Shown in pieces: positions 23,478 through 30,428 of a DNA stretch of 32,795 bases. The stretch is from Magnetococcales bacterium (GTDB lineage Bacteria; Pseudomonadota; Magnetococcia; Magnetococcales; Magnetaquicoccaceae): positions 1 to 32,795 of the forward strand of contig JADGAR010000040.1 of assembly GCA_015231915.1 (NCBI GenBank), written 5' to 3'. The translations under genes were made by a program, and so were the position numbers. The notes under the pieces were generated by a model that saw only the letters and a list, made by a program, of their open reading frames with translations, was not told the origin of the DNA and searched no databases. Position 1 is the first letter of the stretch; the number at the start of each line of letters is the position of its first letter.

Positions 23478-24296
23478 TCAGGCCTCCAGTGCCCCGTAAA
23501 GGGATGCCAGCAGATCGGGAGCCAGCTTGGATTTGTGGTGCCAGTCGGCGTTGTTTTCCACCAGTCCGATCCCCTTGCCCTTGATGGTGTGGCAAAGGAT
23601 CGTCAGGGGTTTTTCCGCTGCCGGGGGGGTGGTGAGGGTGGCGCGCAGGGTGGCGAGGTCATGGCCGTTCACCTCCCTGGTTTCGCAGCCGAAGGCGCGC
23701 CATTTTTCCGCCATGGGGGCCATGTCCAGCACCTCGCGGGTGGGGCCATAGGATTGCATGCCGTTGCAGTCCACCAGGGTGATCAGGTTGTCCAGGCGAT
23801 GTTTGGCTGCTGCCATGGCCGCCTCCCAGACCGAGCCTTCATTGCTTTCGCCGTCGCCCAGGATCACCACCACCCGGTGGGATTTGTTTTTCAGTCGTGC
23901 GGCCAGGGCCATGCCGACCCCGATGGAGAGGCCGTGGCCCAGGGCGCCGGTGGAGGCCTCCACGCCGGGGATGCGTCCCCGCTCCGGGTGGCCGCCCAGA
24001 AAGGAGTCGAAGCGGCAGAAGCTGTCCAGCGCCTCGCCGGGGAAAAACGCCTTGTCCGCCAGGATCGCATAGAGCGCCAAACAGCCGTGGCCCTTGCTGA
24101 GGATGCAGCGGTCGCGATCGGGCCAGTCCGGTTCGGCGGGCCGCACGCGCAGCACGTCGTCATAGAGCACGCGCAGGATTTCGATCAGGGAGAAGGCCGA
24201 TCCCAGGTGGCCCCGGCCCCCTTTTTCCATGGCGCGCAGCACCATTTTGCGCAGGTGTCGCGAGCGGTCGTCCAATGGGGTATCGGTCGGATTCAT
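23478..24296 (-). CDS. Transketolase N-terminal subunit (thiamine diphosphate-binding domain)
   Basis: 272 aa. Contains RGHLGSAFSLIEILRVLYDD (the usual N-terminal GH.G...S..E.L), LSKGHGCLALYAILAD, STGALGHGLSIGVGMALAAR, and the thiamine diphosphate/Mg motif ILGDGESNEGSVWEAAMAAA ending in LITLVDCNGMQSYG, then TIKGKGIGLVENNADWHHK. Split transketolases of two about 300-residue chains are known in archaea and in some bacterial secondary-metabolite and polysaccharide clusters, where they are specialised rather than central-metabolic. The ATG overlaps the stop of the APH-like kinase (ATGA), and the next gene starts one base after its stop. Together with the neuCBA-like genes it suggests that the operon builds a sugar needing a two-carbon transfer. 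Confidence 0.92.
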   Translation of the reverse strand: MNPTDTPLDDRSRHLRKMVLRAMEKGGRGHLGSAFSLIEILRVLYDDVLRVRPAEPDWPDRDRCILSKGHGCLALYAILADKAFFPGEALDSFCRFDSFLGGHPERGRIPGVEASTGALGHGLSIGVGMALAARLKNKSHRVVVILGDGESNEGSVWEAAMAAAKHRLDNLITLVDCNGMQSYGPTREVLDMAPMAEKWRAFGCETREVNGHDLATLRATLTTPPAAEKPLTILCHTIKGKGIGLVENNADWHHKSKLAPDLLASLYGALEA

Positions 24297-25327
24297 TTTG
24301 TTTCTTGTCCCTGTCGTTTGCGCAACCAGGTCAACAGTGCCCTGGCCTTGGCCAGTTGCCGGTCGCGTGCCACTGTCCGGGTTTCGTGGCGACCGGCGAA
24401 GGAGCGCCGTTCCCACCCTTCCTGCAAGAATTCGTTGAGCATGATCATGCACCAACAGAGGCCCAGCATCGGCAGACAGCCCGTGAGGCGTTCCTCGAAT
24501 TCCGCGTCTTCCCGGCAGATCTCCCGCATGCCGTTGGCAAAATATTCTCGTAATGTAGAATCAAGATTCATGCCAGGATGTAAAAGAAAATCGCAAGTCA
24601 GCTTCACCGGGTCGTCCCAGCCGAAGTACTCGAAATCCAGAAAAACGATGCCTCCGTCCGGGCGGCGCAAGGCGTTGTGGAAGCCGAAATCCGAGGGACT
24701 CGGCAGTCGCAGGGCAGGGGGGAGTTCGTCCGGAGGGCAATGGCGCACCATGGTGCCGAGGCTCTGATCGGCGAAGAGCAGCAACTCCTGGCGCACGAAG
24801 GCGGCCAGTTCCGGGTGTTGCGGCAAGACCTGGAAAAGCCGATCCATGCGTGTGCTGACCTGGTCGAGCAGCATGGCTGGCGACAGGCAGGCCGCCGAAG
24901 CCAGGGGCAGGTGGCGGGCTTCGGGGACCTCGCGCAGGGCGTACAGTTTCCGGATCAATGCCAGGGCCGCATCCACATCCGTTGTGGTGGCTCCGTTGAC
25001 CGGCTCTCCCTCGATCCACTCCAGCAGGGTGCAGCCATGCTCCCGATCCACTGCGATCACCCGTGGCACCTCGGTCACGCCGTGGGCATGCAGGAAGGCG
25101 AGCGCCTGGGTTTCGGTTTTTTGTCGGTCGCGAGGGTCATGGGCTTGACGGAGGTGGCGCTTCAAGGCAAACCTGCCGGCGGGGGTCTCCACGCGCATGA
25201 GCCGGCTGTTGCCCCCGCCGCCCATCGGGACGAGCGTTGCTTCTGGCTGGCCGGTCAGGTGCCGGGCGATTTCTTGAATGGCAAGATTCTGATCTGTCAT
25301 TTCACGTATCATTTTGCTGAAACGCAT
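24293..25327 (-). CDS. Aminoglycoside phosphotransferase/choline-kinase-like small-molecule kinase
   Basis: 344 aa. The ATG at 25327 overlaps the HAD gene stop by one base (TGATG). Protein-kinase-like fold: nucleotide loop VPMGGGGNSRLMRVETPAG and Lys in FALKRHLRQ, hinge TLLEWIEGEPV, catalytic loop SPSDFGFHNALRR (the D-x-x-x-x-N core, with Ser in place of the more usual His before it) and metal-binding LDFEYFGWDDPVKL. Family members phosphorylate choline, homoserine, sugars or antibiotics. In this setting it more likely phosphorylates a sugar or an alditol for the pathway than gives antibiotic resistance. The substrate cannot be read from the sequence. Its stop overlaps the transketolase N start. 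Confidence 0.83.
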   Translation of the reverse strand: MRFSKMIREMTDQNLAIQEIARHLTGQPEATLVPMGGGGNSRLMRVETPAGRFALKRHLRQAHDPRDRQKTETQALAFLHAHGVTEVPRVIAVDREHGCTLLEWIEGEPVNGATTTDVDAALALIRKLYALREVPEARHLPLASAACLSPAMLLDQVSTRMDRLFQVLPQHPELAAFVRQELLLFADQSLGTMVRHCPPDELPPALRLPSPSDFGFHNALRRPDGGIVFLDFEYFGWDDPVKLTCDFLLHPGMNLDSTLREYFANGMREICREDAEFEERLTGCLPMLGLCWCMIMLNEFLQEGWERRSFAGRHETRTVARDRQLAKARALLTWLRKRQGQETK

Positions 25328-25941
25328 CAAGCGAACAACAATCGGGAGATGGCCTCCCAGTCCCGGCAGCGCTCCCAGGCGGGGTCTGCGGCAAGATCCC
25401 CCCAGGGGTCGAGGAGGATCCGGCGGGTGGCGGGGGGAAAGCCGGGGTCGGCGAAAACTTCCGGCAGGTCGTCGATGAAGAGGTCGCACCGCAATTGGGT
25501 GATGCGGGCGACTTTCTCCGTGCGGGTGGCGGCGAAAAAGAGATGCTCCGGGGGGATGCCCGAACCAACCGGGGCCAGGATGCCTTGTTGCCACAGCCAG
25601 GTCGCGGCGGCCTGACGCAGGTCGCAGATCTGTTCCGGGTCGCCGGTGGCAAAGCGGGTCTTGTGGCTCACCACGAAGAGCGTGGCCCCGCGCGCTGTGG
25701 CCTGCTCCAGGAACGGACGGACCCCGTCACGCAGGCGGGCATGTCCGATGCGCGGGCCGTAGACGGCGGCCTGCAGACGCCGCCATTTCTCTTCTCCTTC
25801 CTCCAGGCCGCGCACGAACTCCCGGACACCGTTCTTGCCGCCGACCCCCGGCGGAGGGGTCCAGCCCAACTCCCGGGCCACCCGGACGAAGGAGTCGTCG
25901 TAGTTGATCAGGGTGTTGTCGAAGTCGATGCCGATGCGCAT
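25327..25941 (-). CDS. HAD-superfamily hydrolase (sugar-phosphate phosphatase-like)
   Basis: 204 aa starting inside the 3' end of the cytidylyltransferase gene (34-bp overlap); the ATG at 25941 gives the family-typical first strand MRIGIDFDNTLINYDDSF with nucleophile Asp6 and acid Asp8. Motif II is FVVSHKTRF (Ser), and the acidic motif IV is CDLFIDDLPEVFADP. A cap insertion lies at about 25-90 (GVREFVRGLEEGEEKWRRLQ). HAD proteins of this type remove phosphate from small metabolites; one obvious role is a dephosphorylation step before or after NeuB-type condensation, but that is inferred from context. It overlaps the APH-like kinase start, giving an opposed kinase/phosphatase pair in neighbouring genes. 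Confidence 0.8.
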   Translation of the reverse strand: MRIGIDFDNTLINYDDSFVRVARELGWTPPPGVGGKNGVREFVRGLEEGEEKWRRLQAAVYGPRIGHARLRDGVRPFLEQATARGATLFVVSHKTRFATGDPEQICDLRQAAATWLWQQGILAPVGSGIPPEHLFFAATRTEKVARITQLRCDLFIDDLPEVFADPGFPPATRRILLDPWGDLAADPAWERCRDWEAISRLLFA

Positions 25942-26642
25942 GGCGTGCCTGGGAAAGAACGGGAGAGCAACCACTCCGCGACCAGCAGGTCCCGCTCGGA
26001 ATCGATATCCAGCGACCGTTCCGGGGGCATGACGAGTGCCCTGGTATGGGCGTCCATGAAGCGGGCGGAGCGCTGCAGCCAGTCGGTGCGGGCCACCAGG
26101 ACCGCGCCGTTGAGGAGGTGGGCGCGGGGGAGGTCCTGGCGGTTGGCGCGGGTGTGATCGCCGGGCAGCACCGGACGCATGGCGCCGGCCTCGTCCACGA
26201 AGAACATCCACCAGGGAGGTTTTTCTGCCGGAGTGACCGTCACGCAACTGTCGGCCCCCTCCCGGACGCACAGTTCGAGGCAGTCGGTGATGTCTTGCGC
26301 GGTGCGCAGGGGCGCGGTGGGTTGCAGCCAGACCAGATAGTCGTAGCGTTCCGGCAGGGTGGCCAGCAGATGCAGGGCCACGTCGATGGCCAGGGTATGG
26401 TCGGCGGCCAGTTCCGGGGGGCGGGGAAAGGGGCATTCGCAGCCCCACTGGCGTGCGATGGCGATGATCTCCGCGTCTTCGGAGGAGAGCACCAGACGGT
26501 CGATCTCCGGGCAGCCCCGCGCCGCCTCGATGGTCCAGGCCAGCAGCGGTTTGCCTGCCACCATGCGGATGTTCTTGCGCGCCACCCCTCTGGACCCGCC
26601 GCGTGCCGGGATCACGGCCAGCACGCTCGCCCCGTGGATCAT
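25908..26642 (-). CDS. neuA: CMP-nonulosonic acid cytidylyltransferase (NeuA/LegF family)
   Basis: 244 aa; ATG at 26642 overlaps the neuB stop (ATGA), with GAGGAG upstream. Activates a nonulosonic acid with CTP to the CMP-sugar. Signature VLAVIPARGGSRGVARKNIR at the N-terminus binds CTP; GKPLLAWTIEAA, LVLSSEDAEIIAIA, LVWLQPTAPLRTAQDI, and RQDLPRAHLLNGAVLVART follow, with the Asp motif ERSLDIDSERDLLVAE near the end. LQPTAPLR and the closing DIDSERD pattern are closer to LegF/NeuA than to PseF as far as can be judged by eye. No second domain is attached. The 3' end runs 34 bp into the HAD gene. Confidence 0.85.
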   Translation of the reverse strand: MIHGASVLAVIPARGGSRGVARKNIRMVAGKPLLAWTIEAARGCPEIDRLVLSSEDAEIIAIARQWGCECPFPRPPELAADHTLAIDVALHLLATLPERYDYLVWLQPTAPLRTAQDITDCLELCVREGADSCVTVTPAEKPPWWMFFVDEAGAMRPVLPGDHTRANRQDLPRAHLLNGAVLVARTDWLQRSARFMDAHTRALVMPPERSLDIDSERDLLVAEWLLSRSFPGTPCASASTSTTP

Positions 26643-27751
26643 GATGACTCTCCTCGATCGACGATCAGTTCGTCCGGTTGATAATCCCGTGGTGCGGCAC
26701 GCCCCAGCCACTGCCAGTAGGCCATGGGCGAGATGCCCGATCCTGGCCGCTTGATCCCCAGATTGTGTTCCGAAAAGCACTCTCCCTGGGCGACGGGTGC
26801 GATGGCGACCAGGCTTTTGCGCGCCACGGCCCGGTTTTTCCATTCCGCAGCCATGGGGAGCTTGTGTCCATGGCCTTGCAGGGCGGTTTCCACCTCGCGA
26901 ATGGCGCGCACCATGGCGGCCAGTTCGTCCGGTTCCAGCGAGGCCCGATGGTCCGGGCCGGGCAGGGTGCGGTCCAGGGTGAAGTGCTTTTCGATCACCA
27001 CTGCCCCGCGTGCCACGGCGGCGATCGGTATGGCGATCCCTGCGGTATGGTCCGAATAGCCCACCGGCAGCCCGAAGGCGGCGGCCATGGCATCCATGGC
27101 CCGCAGGTTGACCTGATCGACGGGTGCGGGGTATTCGGTGGTGCAGTGGAGCAGGGTGACCCGTTCTTCCAGGATCGCCTGGCCTGCCGGAGAGGCGAAG
27201 GCCCCTGCGCAGCCCGCCAGGGAGGGCGGCTCCGGGAGGCCCAGCAGCCCGAAGGCCAGGGCGCCCAGCGCGGTTTCGATCTCTCCCAGGGTGGCCATCC
27301 CGGTGGAGAGGAGAATCCGGCGTCCCGTGGCCCCCACCCGCACCAGAAACGGCCCGTTGGTCACCTCGCCGGAGGGGATCTTGAGGAGCGGCAGATCCAT
27401 TTCGGCAACGAGAAACTCCAGGCTGGGCAGGTCGAACGGGGTGGAGAGGAAGGCGATACCCCGCGCCCGGCAGTGGTCTGCCAGCCGCAGGTGGGTGGCA
27501 TGGTCCAGCTCCAGTCGCCGGATCATGGCGAACTGGGACTCCTCCGGATCGGTGGTGGCCTGCTGATAGGTGGCCTTGCGGGCGTTCCGGCTGACCAGTT
27601 CTGCGGCGCGGAAGGTCTGGAACTTGACTGCGTCCGCACCGGCGTCCGCCGCCGCGTCCACCAGGCGCAGGGCCAGTTCCGGATGACCGTTATGGTTGAC
27701 TCCGGCCTCGGCGATGATGGTGACGGAGGGTGTCGCGGGGGTGCTTTTCAC
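26639..27751 (-). CDS. neuB: Nonulosonic acid synthase (NeuB/LegI-like)
   Basis: 370 aa from a GTG at 27751 that overlaps the neuC stop (GTGA). Condenses a 2-acetamido-2-deoxy-hexose (ManNAc or its 4-amino-6-deoxy derivative) with phosphoenolpyruvate. Motifs: IIAEAGVNHNGHPELALRLV, ADAVKFQTFRAAELVS, GIAFLSTPFDLPSLEFL, LLKIPSGEVTNGPFLV, LSTGMATLGEIE, LLHCTTEYPAP, VGYSDHTAGIAIPIAA and VVIEKHFTLDRTLPGPDHRA, then a short SAF-type C-terminal domain (ARKSLVAIAPVAQGE). GVNHNG plus PGPDHRAS fits NeuB/LegI and is clearly different from the PseI paralogue at 2533. This makes two distinct synthases in one window. Which of NeuB or LegI it is depends on whether its substrate is ManNAc or the 4-amino-6-deoxy form, and no LegB/LegC-type genes are in the window. 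Confidence 0.9.
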   Translation of the reverse strand: MKSTPATPSVTIIAEAGVNHNGHPELALRLVDAAADAGADAVKFQTFRAAELVSRNARKATYQQATTDPEESQFAMIRRLELDHATHLRLADHCRARGIAFLSTPFDLPSLEFLVAEMDLPLLKIPSGEVTNGPFLVRVGATGRRILLSTGMATLGEIETALGALAFGLLGLPEPPSLAGCAGAFASPAGQAILEERVTLLHCTTEYPAPVDQVNLRAMDAMAAAFGLPVGYSDHTAGIAIPIAAVARGAVVIEKHFTLDRTLPGPDHRASLEPDELAAMVRAIREVETALQGHGHKLPMAAEWKNRAVARKSLVAIAPVAQGECFSEHNLGIKRPGSGISPMAYWQWLGRAAPRDYQPDELIVDRGESS

Positions 27752-28959
27752 ACGGTCATTCCCTTGGCCAGCAGGGTGCGTTTGCCGGGGAGGTTGAGCA
27801 GGATCTCCAGGGAGCGTTGCGCCATGTGGCCGTCTCCGTAGAGGGTGTGACCCGGGCGGACGGTTTGCCGGTATGCCGCATCGAAAGCGGCGCGCCGGAT
27901 GGCCTCTGTCAGCGCGCCTGGTTCCGCAGGGACGTTTTGTACGTTGCCGGCGTTCATGCGGTCGCGCTGCCGCTCTCCCACGTTGACCGCCGGCAGTCCC
28001 AGGAACGGGGCCTCGTGAAAAGCGAGGGAGGAGTTGCCCACCAGGCAGAGGGCATGTCGCAGCAGGGAGAGAAAAAAGTTCCGTTCCAGGTGGCGGTAGA
28101 CCGTCACCTGGGGATGGTCCGCGTAGCCGTCGATGACCCGTTGGATTTCCAGATGGCCGGGATCGCTGTTGGGCGCGCCGATGAACAGATGCAGGCCGTT
28201 GGCCAAAGCGGCCTCGATGCAGAGTTCGGCCTCCTCGGCGTCCCGGCGCAGCCCGGCGTCGGGCAGGGGGTGATGGATCAGGATGAGATACTCCTCCGCC
28301 GCCCCGTCTCCCACCCTTTGGCACAAGGTGGCGCGATCCGGGCAGGGTTCGGTGCGCAGTCGGTCCACGCCGCCGCTGCCGACCGCATGGACCCGCCAGG
28401 GTTCCTCGCCCAGTGCCCGCACCCGCGCGGCATGGGCTTCGTTCATGGTGAGGTGGATGTGGCTCAATTTGGTGGCGGCGTGGCGGATCGATTCGTCCGG
28501 ATTGCCGTCCCGGGAGGCGATGTGATCCCCGCCGGCCAGATGGACCACCGGGATCCCCAGGTAGAGGCCGCTCAAGCCGCCCGCGACCGGTTCCTCCCGG
28601 TCGCCCAGGGTGATCAGCAGGTCCGGGGCTTCCCGGGCCAGGGTTTGCCCCAGTTCCGCGATCAGCAGACCGGTCGAGCGCACCTTGCCCACCCGCGAGG
28701 AGGAGTGCAGCAGATTTTCGATGCGTTCCGCGATGCGCAGGCCGTCCGCTTCGATCTGACGCACCGATTCGTGATGCAGGCCGGTCAGGTGGGCGCCGCA
28801 CACGATCACCCCGACATCGAAAGCGGGATGGGCATGCAGGGCGGCCAGCAGGGGATAAAGCAGATCGTATTCCGAGCGGATGCCGGTCAGGGCGAGCACC
28901 TTGAGTCGCCCGCCCCGTTCCGCCAGCAGGGTGGTCAGGCTGTCGGGCGATGGGGGCAT
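27748..28959 (-). CDS. neuC: UDP-GlcNAc (or UDP-bacillosamine-type) 2-epimerase, hydrolysing, NeuC/LegG family
   Basis: 403 aa from ATG 28959, which lies inside the 3' end of the fur gene (25-bp overlap) and has no good ribosome binding site; a GTG at 28899, near the usual start of the fold (KVLALTGIRSEYDLL), is an alternative. GT-B-type fold with HLTGLHHESVRQIEADGL, LGDREEPVAGGLSGLYLGIP, HLAGGDHIASRDGNPDESIR (catalytic Asp/Glu region), HAVGSGGVDRL and LCLVGNSSLAFHEAPFLGLP. The enzyme converts UDP-GlcNAc to ManNAc plus UDP, or the 2,4-diacetamido analogue, feeding NeuB. As first sugar gene it commits flux to the nonulosonic acid. The start is the least certain point. Confidence 0.88.
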   Translation of the reverse strand: MPPSPDSLTTLLAERGGRLKVLALTGIRSEYDLLYPLLAALHAHPAFDVGVIVCGAHLTGLHHESVRQIEADGLRIAERIENLLHSSSRVGKVRSTGLLIAELGQTLAREAPDLLITLGDREEPVAGGLSGLYLGIPVVHLAGGDHIASRDGNPDESIRHAATKLSHIHLTMNEAHAARVRALGEEPWRVHAVGSGGVDRLRTEPCPDRATLCQRVGDGAAEEYLILIHHPLPDAGLRRDAEEAELCIEAALANGLHLFIGAPNSDPGHLEIQRVIDGYADHPQVTVYRHLERNFFLSLLRHALCLVGNSSLAFHEAPFLGLPAVNVGERQRDRMNAGNVQNVPAEPGALTEAIRRAAFDAAYRQTVRPGHTLYGDGHMAQRSLEILLNLPGKRTLLAKGMTV

Positions 28960-29366
28960 TGGGGGTTCATGCAATTGACATAGAGGGAGAGGGCATGGTC
29001 CTGCACCTCGAAGCCCCGTTCGTGCGCGATTTCCCGTTGGCGTTTCTCGATCACCGGATCGACGAACTCCTCCACACGCCCGCATTGCAGGCAGATGAGG
29101 TGGTCGTGGTGTTCCCCCTGGTTGAGTTCGAAGATGGCCCGGTTCGCCTCGAAGTGGCTGCGCGACAGGAGACCGGCGTGTTCGAACTGGGTCAGCACCC
29201 GGTAGATGGTGGCCAGGCCGATCTCTTCTCCGTCGGCGAGGAGGCGTTTGTACACCTCTTCGGCGCTCATGTGCTGGCCGGCGTCCGAGACGAACAGGCG
29301 CAGCACCTTCATCCGGGGAGCCGTTGCCTTGAGACCCGCGTTTTTGAGATCTTGATTCATGTCCAT
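28935..29366 (-). CDS. fur: Fur-family metal-dependent transcriptional regulator
   Basis: 143 aa from ATG 29366 with AAGGAG 7 nt upstream; an ATG at 29414 in frame lacks one. Winged-helix part at 1-80 (LKATAPRMKVLRLFVSDAGQ, EEIGLATIYRVLTQFEHAGL). Metal sites: His32, GEHHDHLICLQCGRVEEFVD with His86, 87 and 89, Cys92 and Cys95, and the second pair Cys132/Cys137 in CMNPQCPH, giving the structural Zn(Cys)4 site. Fur senses Fe(II) and usually represses; Zur or Mur are other members that cannot be excluded by eye. It is the first gene of the nonulosonic acid operon and neuC starts inside it, so the two are co-expressed. A TTGACA lies at 29405-29410 on the minus strand, but a matching -10 at normal distance is not seen. 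Confidence 0.9.
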   Translation of the reverse strand: MDMNQDLKNAGLKATAPRMKVLRLFVSDAGQHMSAEEVYKRLLADGEEIGLATIYRVLTQFEHAGLLSRSHFEANRAIFELNQGEHHDHLICLQCGRVEEFVDPVIEKRQREIAHERGFEVQDHALSLYVNCMNPQCPHRPTA

Positions 29367-29516
29367 GGCCCGCTCCTTGTGTCTCAGATGATAACGCCAC
29401 AACCTGTCAACCAAATTCTCGCATGTTCGCTGCCGGAAGGCAACCGGGAATCCATGATTGGCGCGAGCAATTATTCATGCGGGCGCGCGAGAGTTCGGGA
29501 GGGGGTGCGAAAGGGA

Positions 29517-29546
29517 TTGCAATGACAACCCCGGCCTTGCGATAAT
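29517..29546 (+). promoter_or_regulatory. Sigma70-type promoter for the hydrolase-dmeF-kdsC-gmhA operon
   Basis: TTGCAA (29517-29522), an 18-bp spacer and GATAAT (29541-29546, 5/6 consensus). The start near 29553 gives a leader of about 45 nt, with GAGGAG before the ATG at 29598. Confidence 0.55.
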
Positions 29547-29597
29547 GGATCGCAGAGCTTGTTTTGTTTCGTTCGTCCCGGTTGAGGAGTGTTCTCC

Positions 29598-30428
29598 ATG
29601 CGCAAATTCATTCTCCCCCTGTTGGCGGCGTTTTGCATGGTGTTCGTGGCCACGGCGGCCCGCGCCGATGTCCTGATCCTGGCCCACGGCTATCTGGGCA
29701 GTTCGGCCTCCTGGGAAGCCAGTGGCGTGGTCCCGATTCTCGCCGGCAAGGGATGGGAACGGGCCGGCATCCTGGGCTATGGCCCTGGCGGGGTGCAGTT
29801 GATTCCCGGCCTGGGTGGGAGCGGTCGGAACAAGATCTATCTGGTGGACCTTCCCTCGGCGGCGCCGCTGGGGTTGCAGGCCGACCATCTGGCCCCCATG
29901 TTGCGCCTGCTGGCGGCCAGGCATCCCAGGGAGAGGTTCATCCTGGTTGGCCACTCGGTGGGGGGTCTGGTCCTGAGGTTGGCCCTGGTGCGTGGACTGG
30001 TCACCAATCCGGTGGCGCTCGTCACCATTGCCTCGCCCCATCTGGGCACCCCTCGTGCCGAGCAGGCACTGCACGCCACCAACGACATCTGGCCCGTGGA
30101 GGTCTTCAAGGATTTCTTCGGCGGTGGGGGCTACCAAACATTGAAATATTCCCGTGGACTTTATGTGGACATCGTGCGTCCCTGGCCCGGTTCTCTGCTC
30201 TACTGGCTGAATCTCCAGCGTCATCCTGACATCCATTACGTCTCGGTGGCGCGGGGCACGCCGTTCGTTTTGCTGGGGGACATCCTGGTGCCCGGCCCCA
30301 GTCAGGACATGAACCGGATTCCGGCCCTGCGTGGCCGCTCCACCCTCTATACCCTGGGAACCGGGCACGAACTCAATCCCGCGGATGGATTCACTCTGGT
30401 CAATATATTGAAAGACTTGAAAAAATGA
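29598..30428 (+). CDS. Exported alpha/beta-hydrolase (lipase-like)
   Basis: 276 aa from ATG 29598; a GTG at 29589 in frame is possible, but it overlaps the GAGGAG ribosome binding site. Residues 1-23 are a signal peptide (ILPLLAAFCMVFVATAARA), so it acts in the periplasm or is secreted. The nucleophile elbow is ILVGHSVGGLVLRLAL (G-H-S-V-G, serine) and the oxyanion strand is VLILAHGYLGSSASWEASG. LVTIASPHLGTPRAEQA and the closing LYTLGTGHELNPADGFTLV hold the likely His. This fits the class of triacylglycerol lipases/esterases related to LipA-type and PGAP1-like enzymes; the substrate is not certain. The stop overlaps the dmeF ATG by ATGA. Confidence 0.83.
   Translation: MRKFILPLLAAFCMVFVATAARADVLILAHGYLGSSASWEASGVVPILAGKGWERAGILGYGPGGVQLIPGLGGSGRNKIYLVDLPSAAPLGLQADHLAPMLRLLAARHPRERFILVGHSVGGLVLRLALVRGLVTNPVALVTIASPHLGTPRAEQALHATNDIWPVEVFKDFFGGGGYQTLKYSRGLYVDIVRPWPGSLLYWLNLQRHPDIHYVSVARGTPFVLLGDILVPGPSQDMNRIPALRGRSTLYTLGTGHELNPADGFTLVNILKDLKK

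Noticed and set aside
24293-25327. APH-like gene as an antibiotic-resistance determinant
   Set aside because: It is embedded with overlaps in a sugar operon and its pattern equally fits sugar or choline kinases; nothing points to a drug substrate.
29388-29410. TTGACA (29405-29410) with TATCAT (29388-29393) as fur promoter on the minus strand
   Set aside because: Spacing is only 11 bp, too short for a sigma70 promoter; the TTGACA may still serve with an unseen -10.
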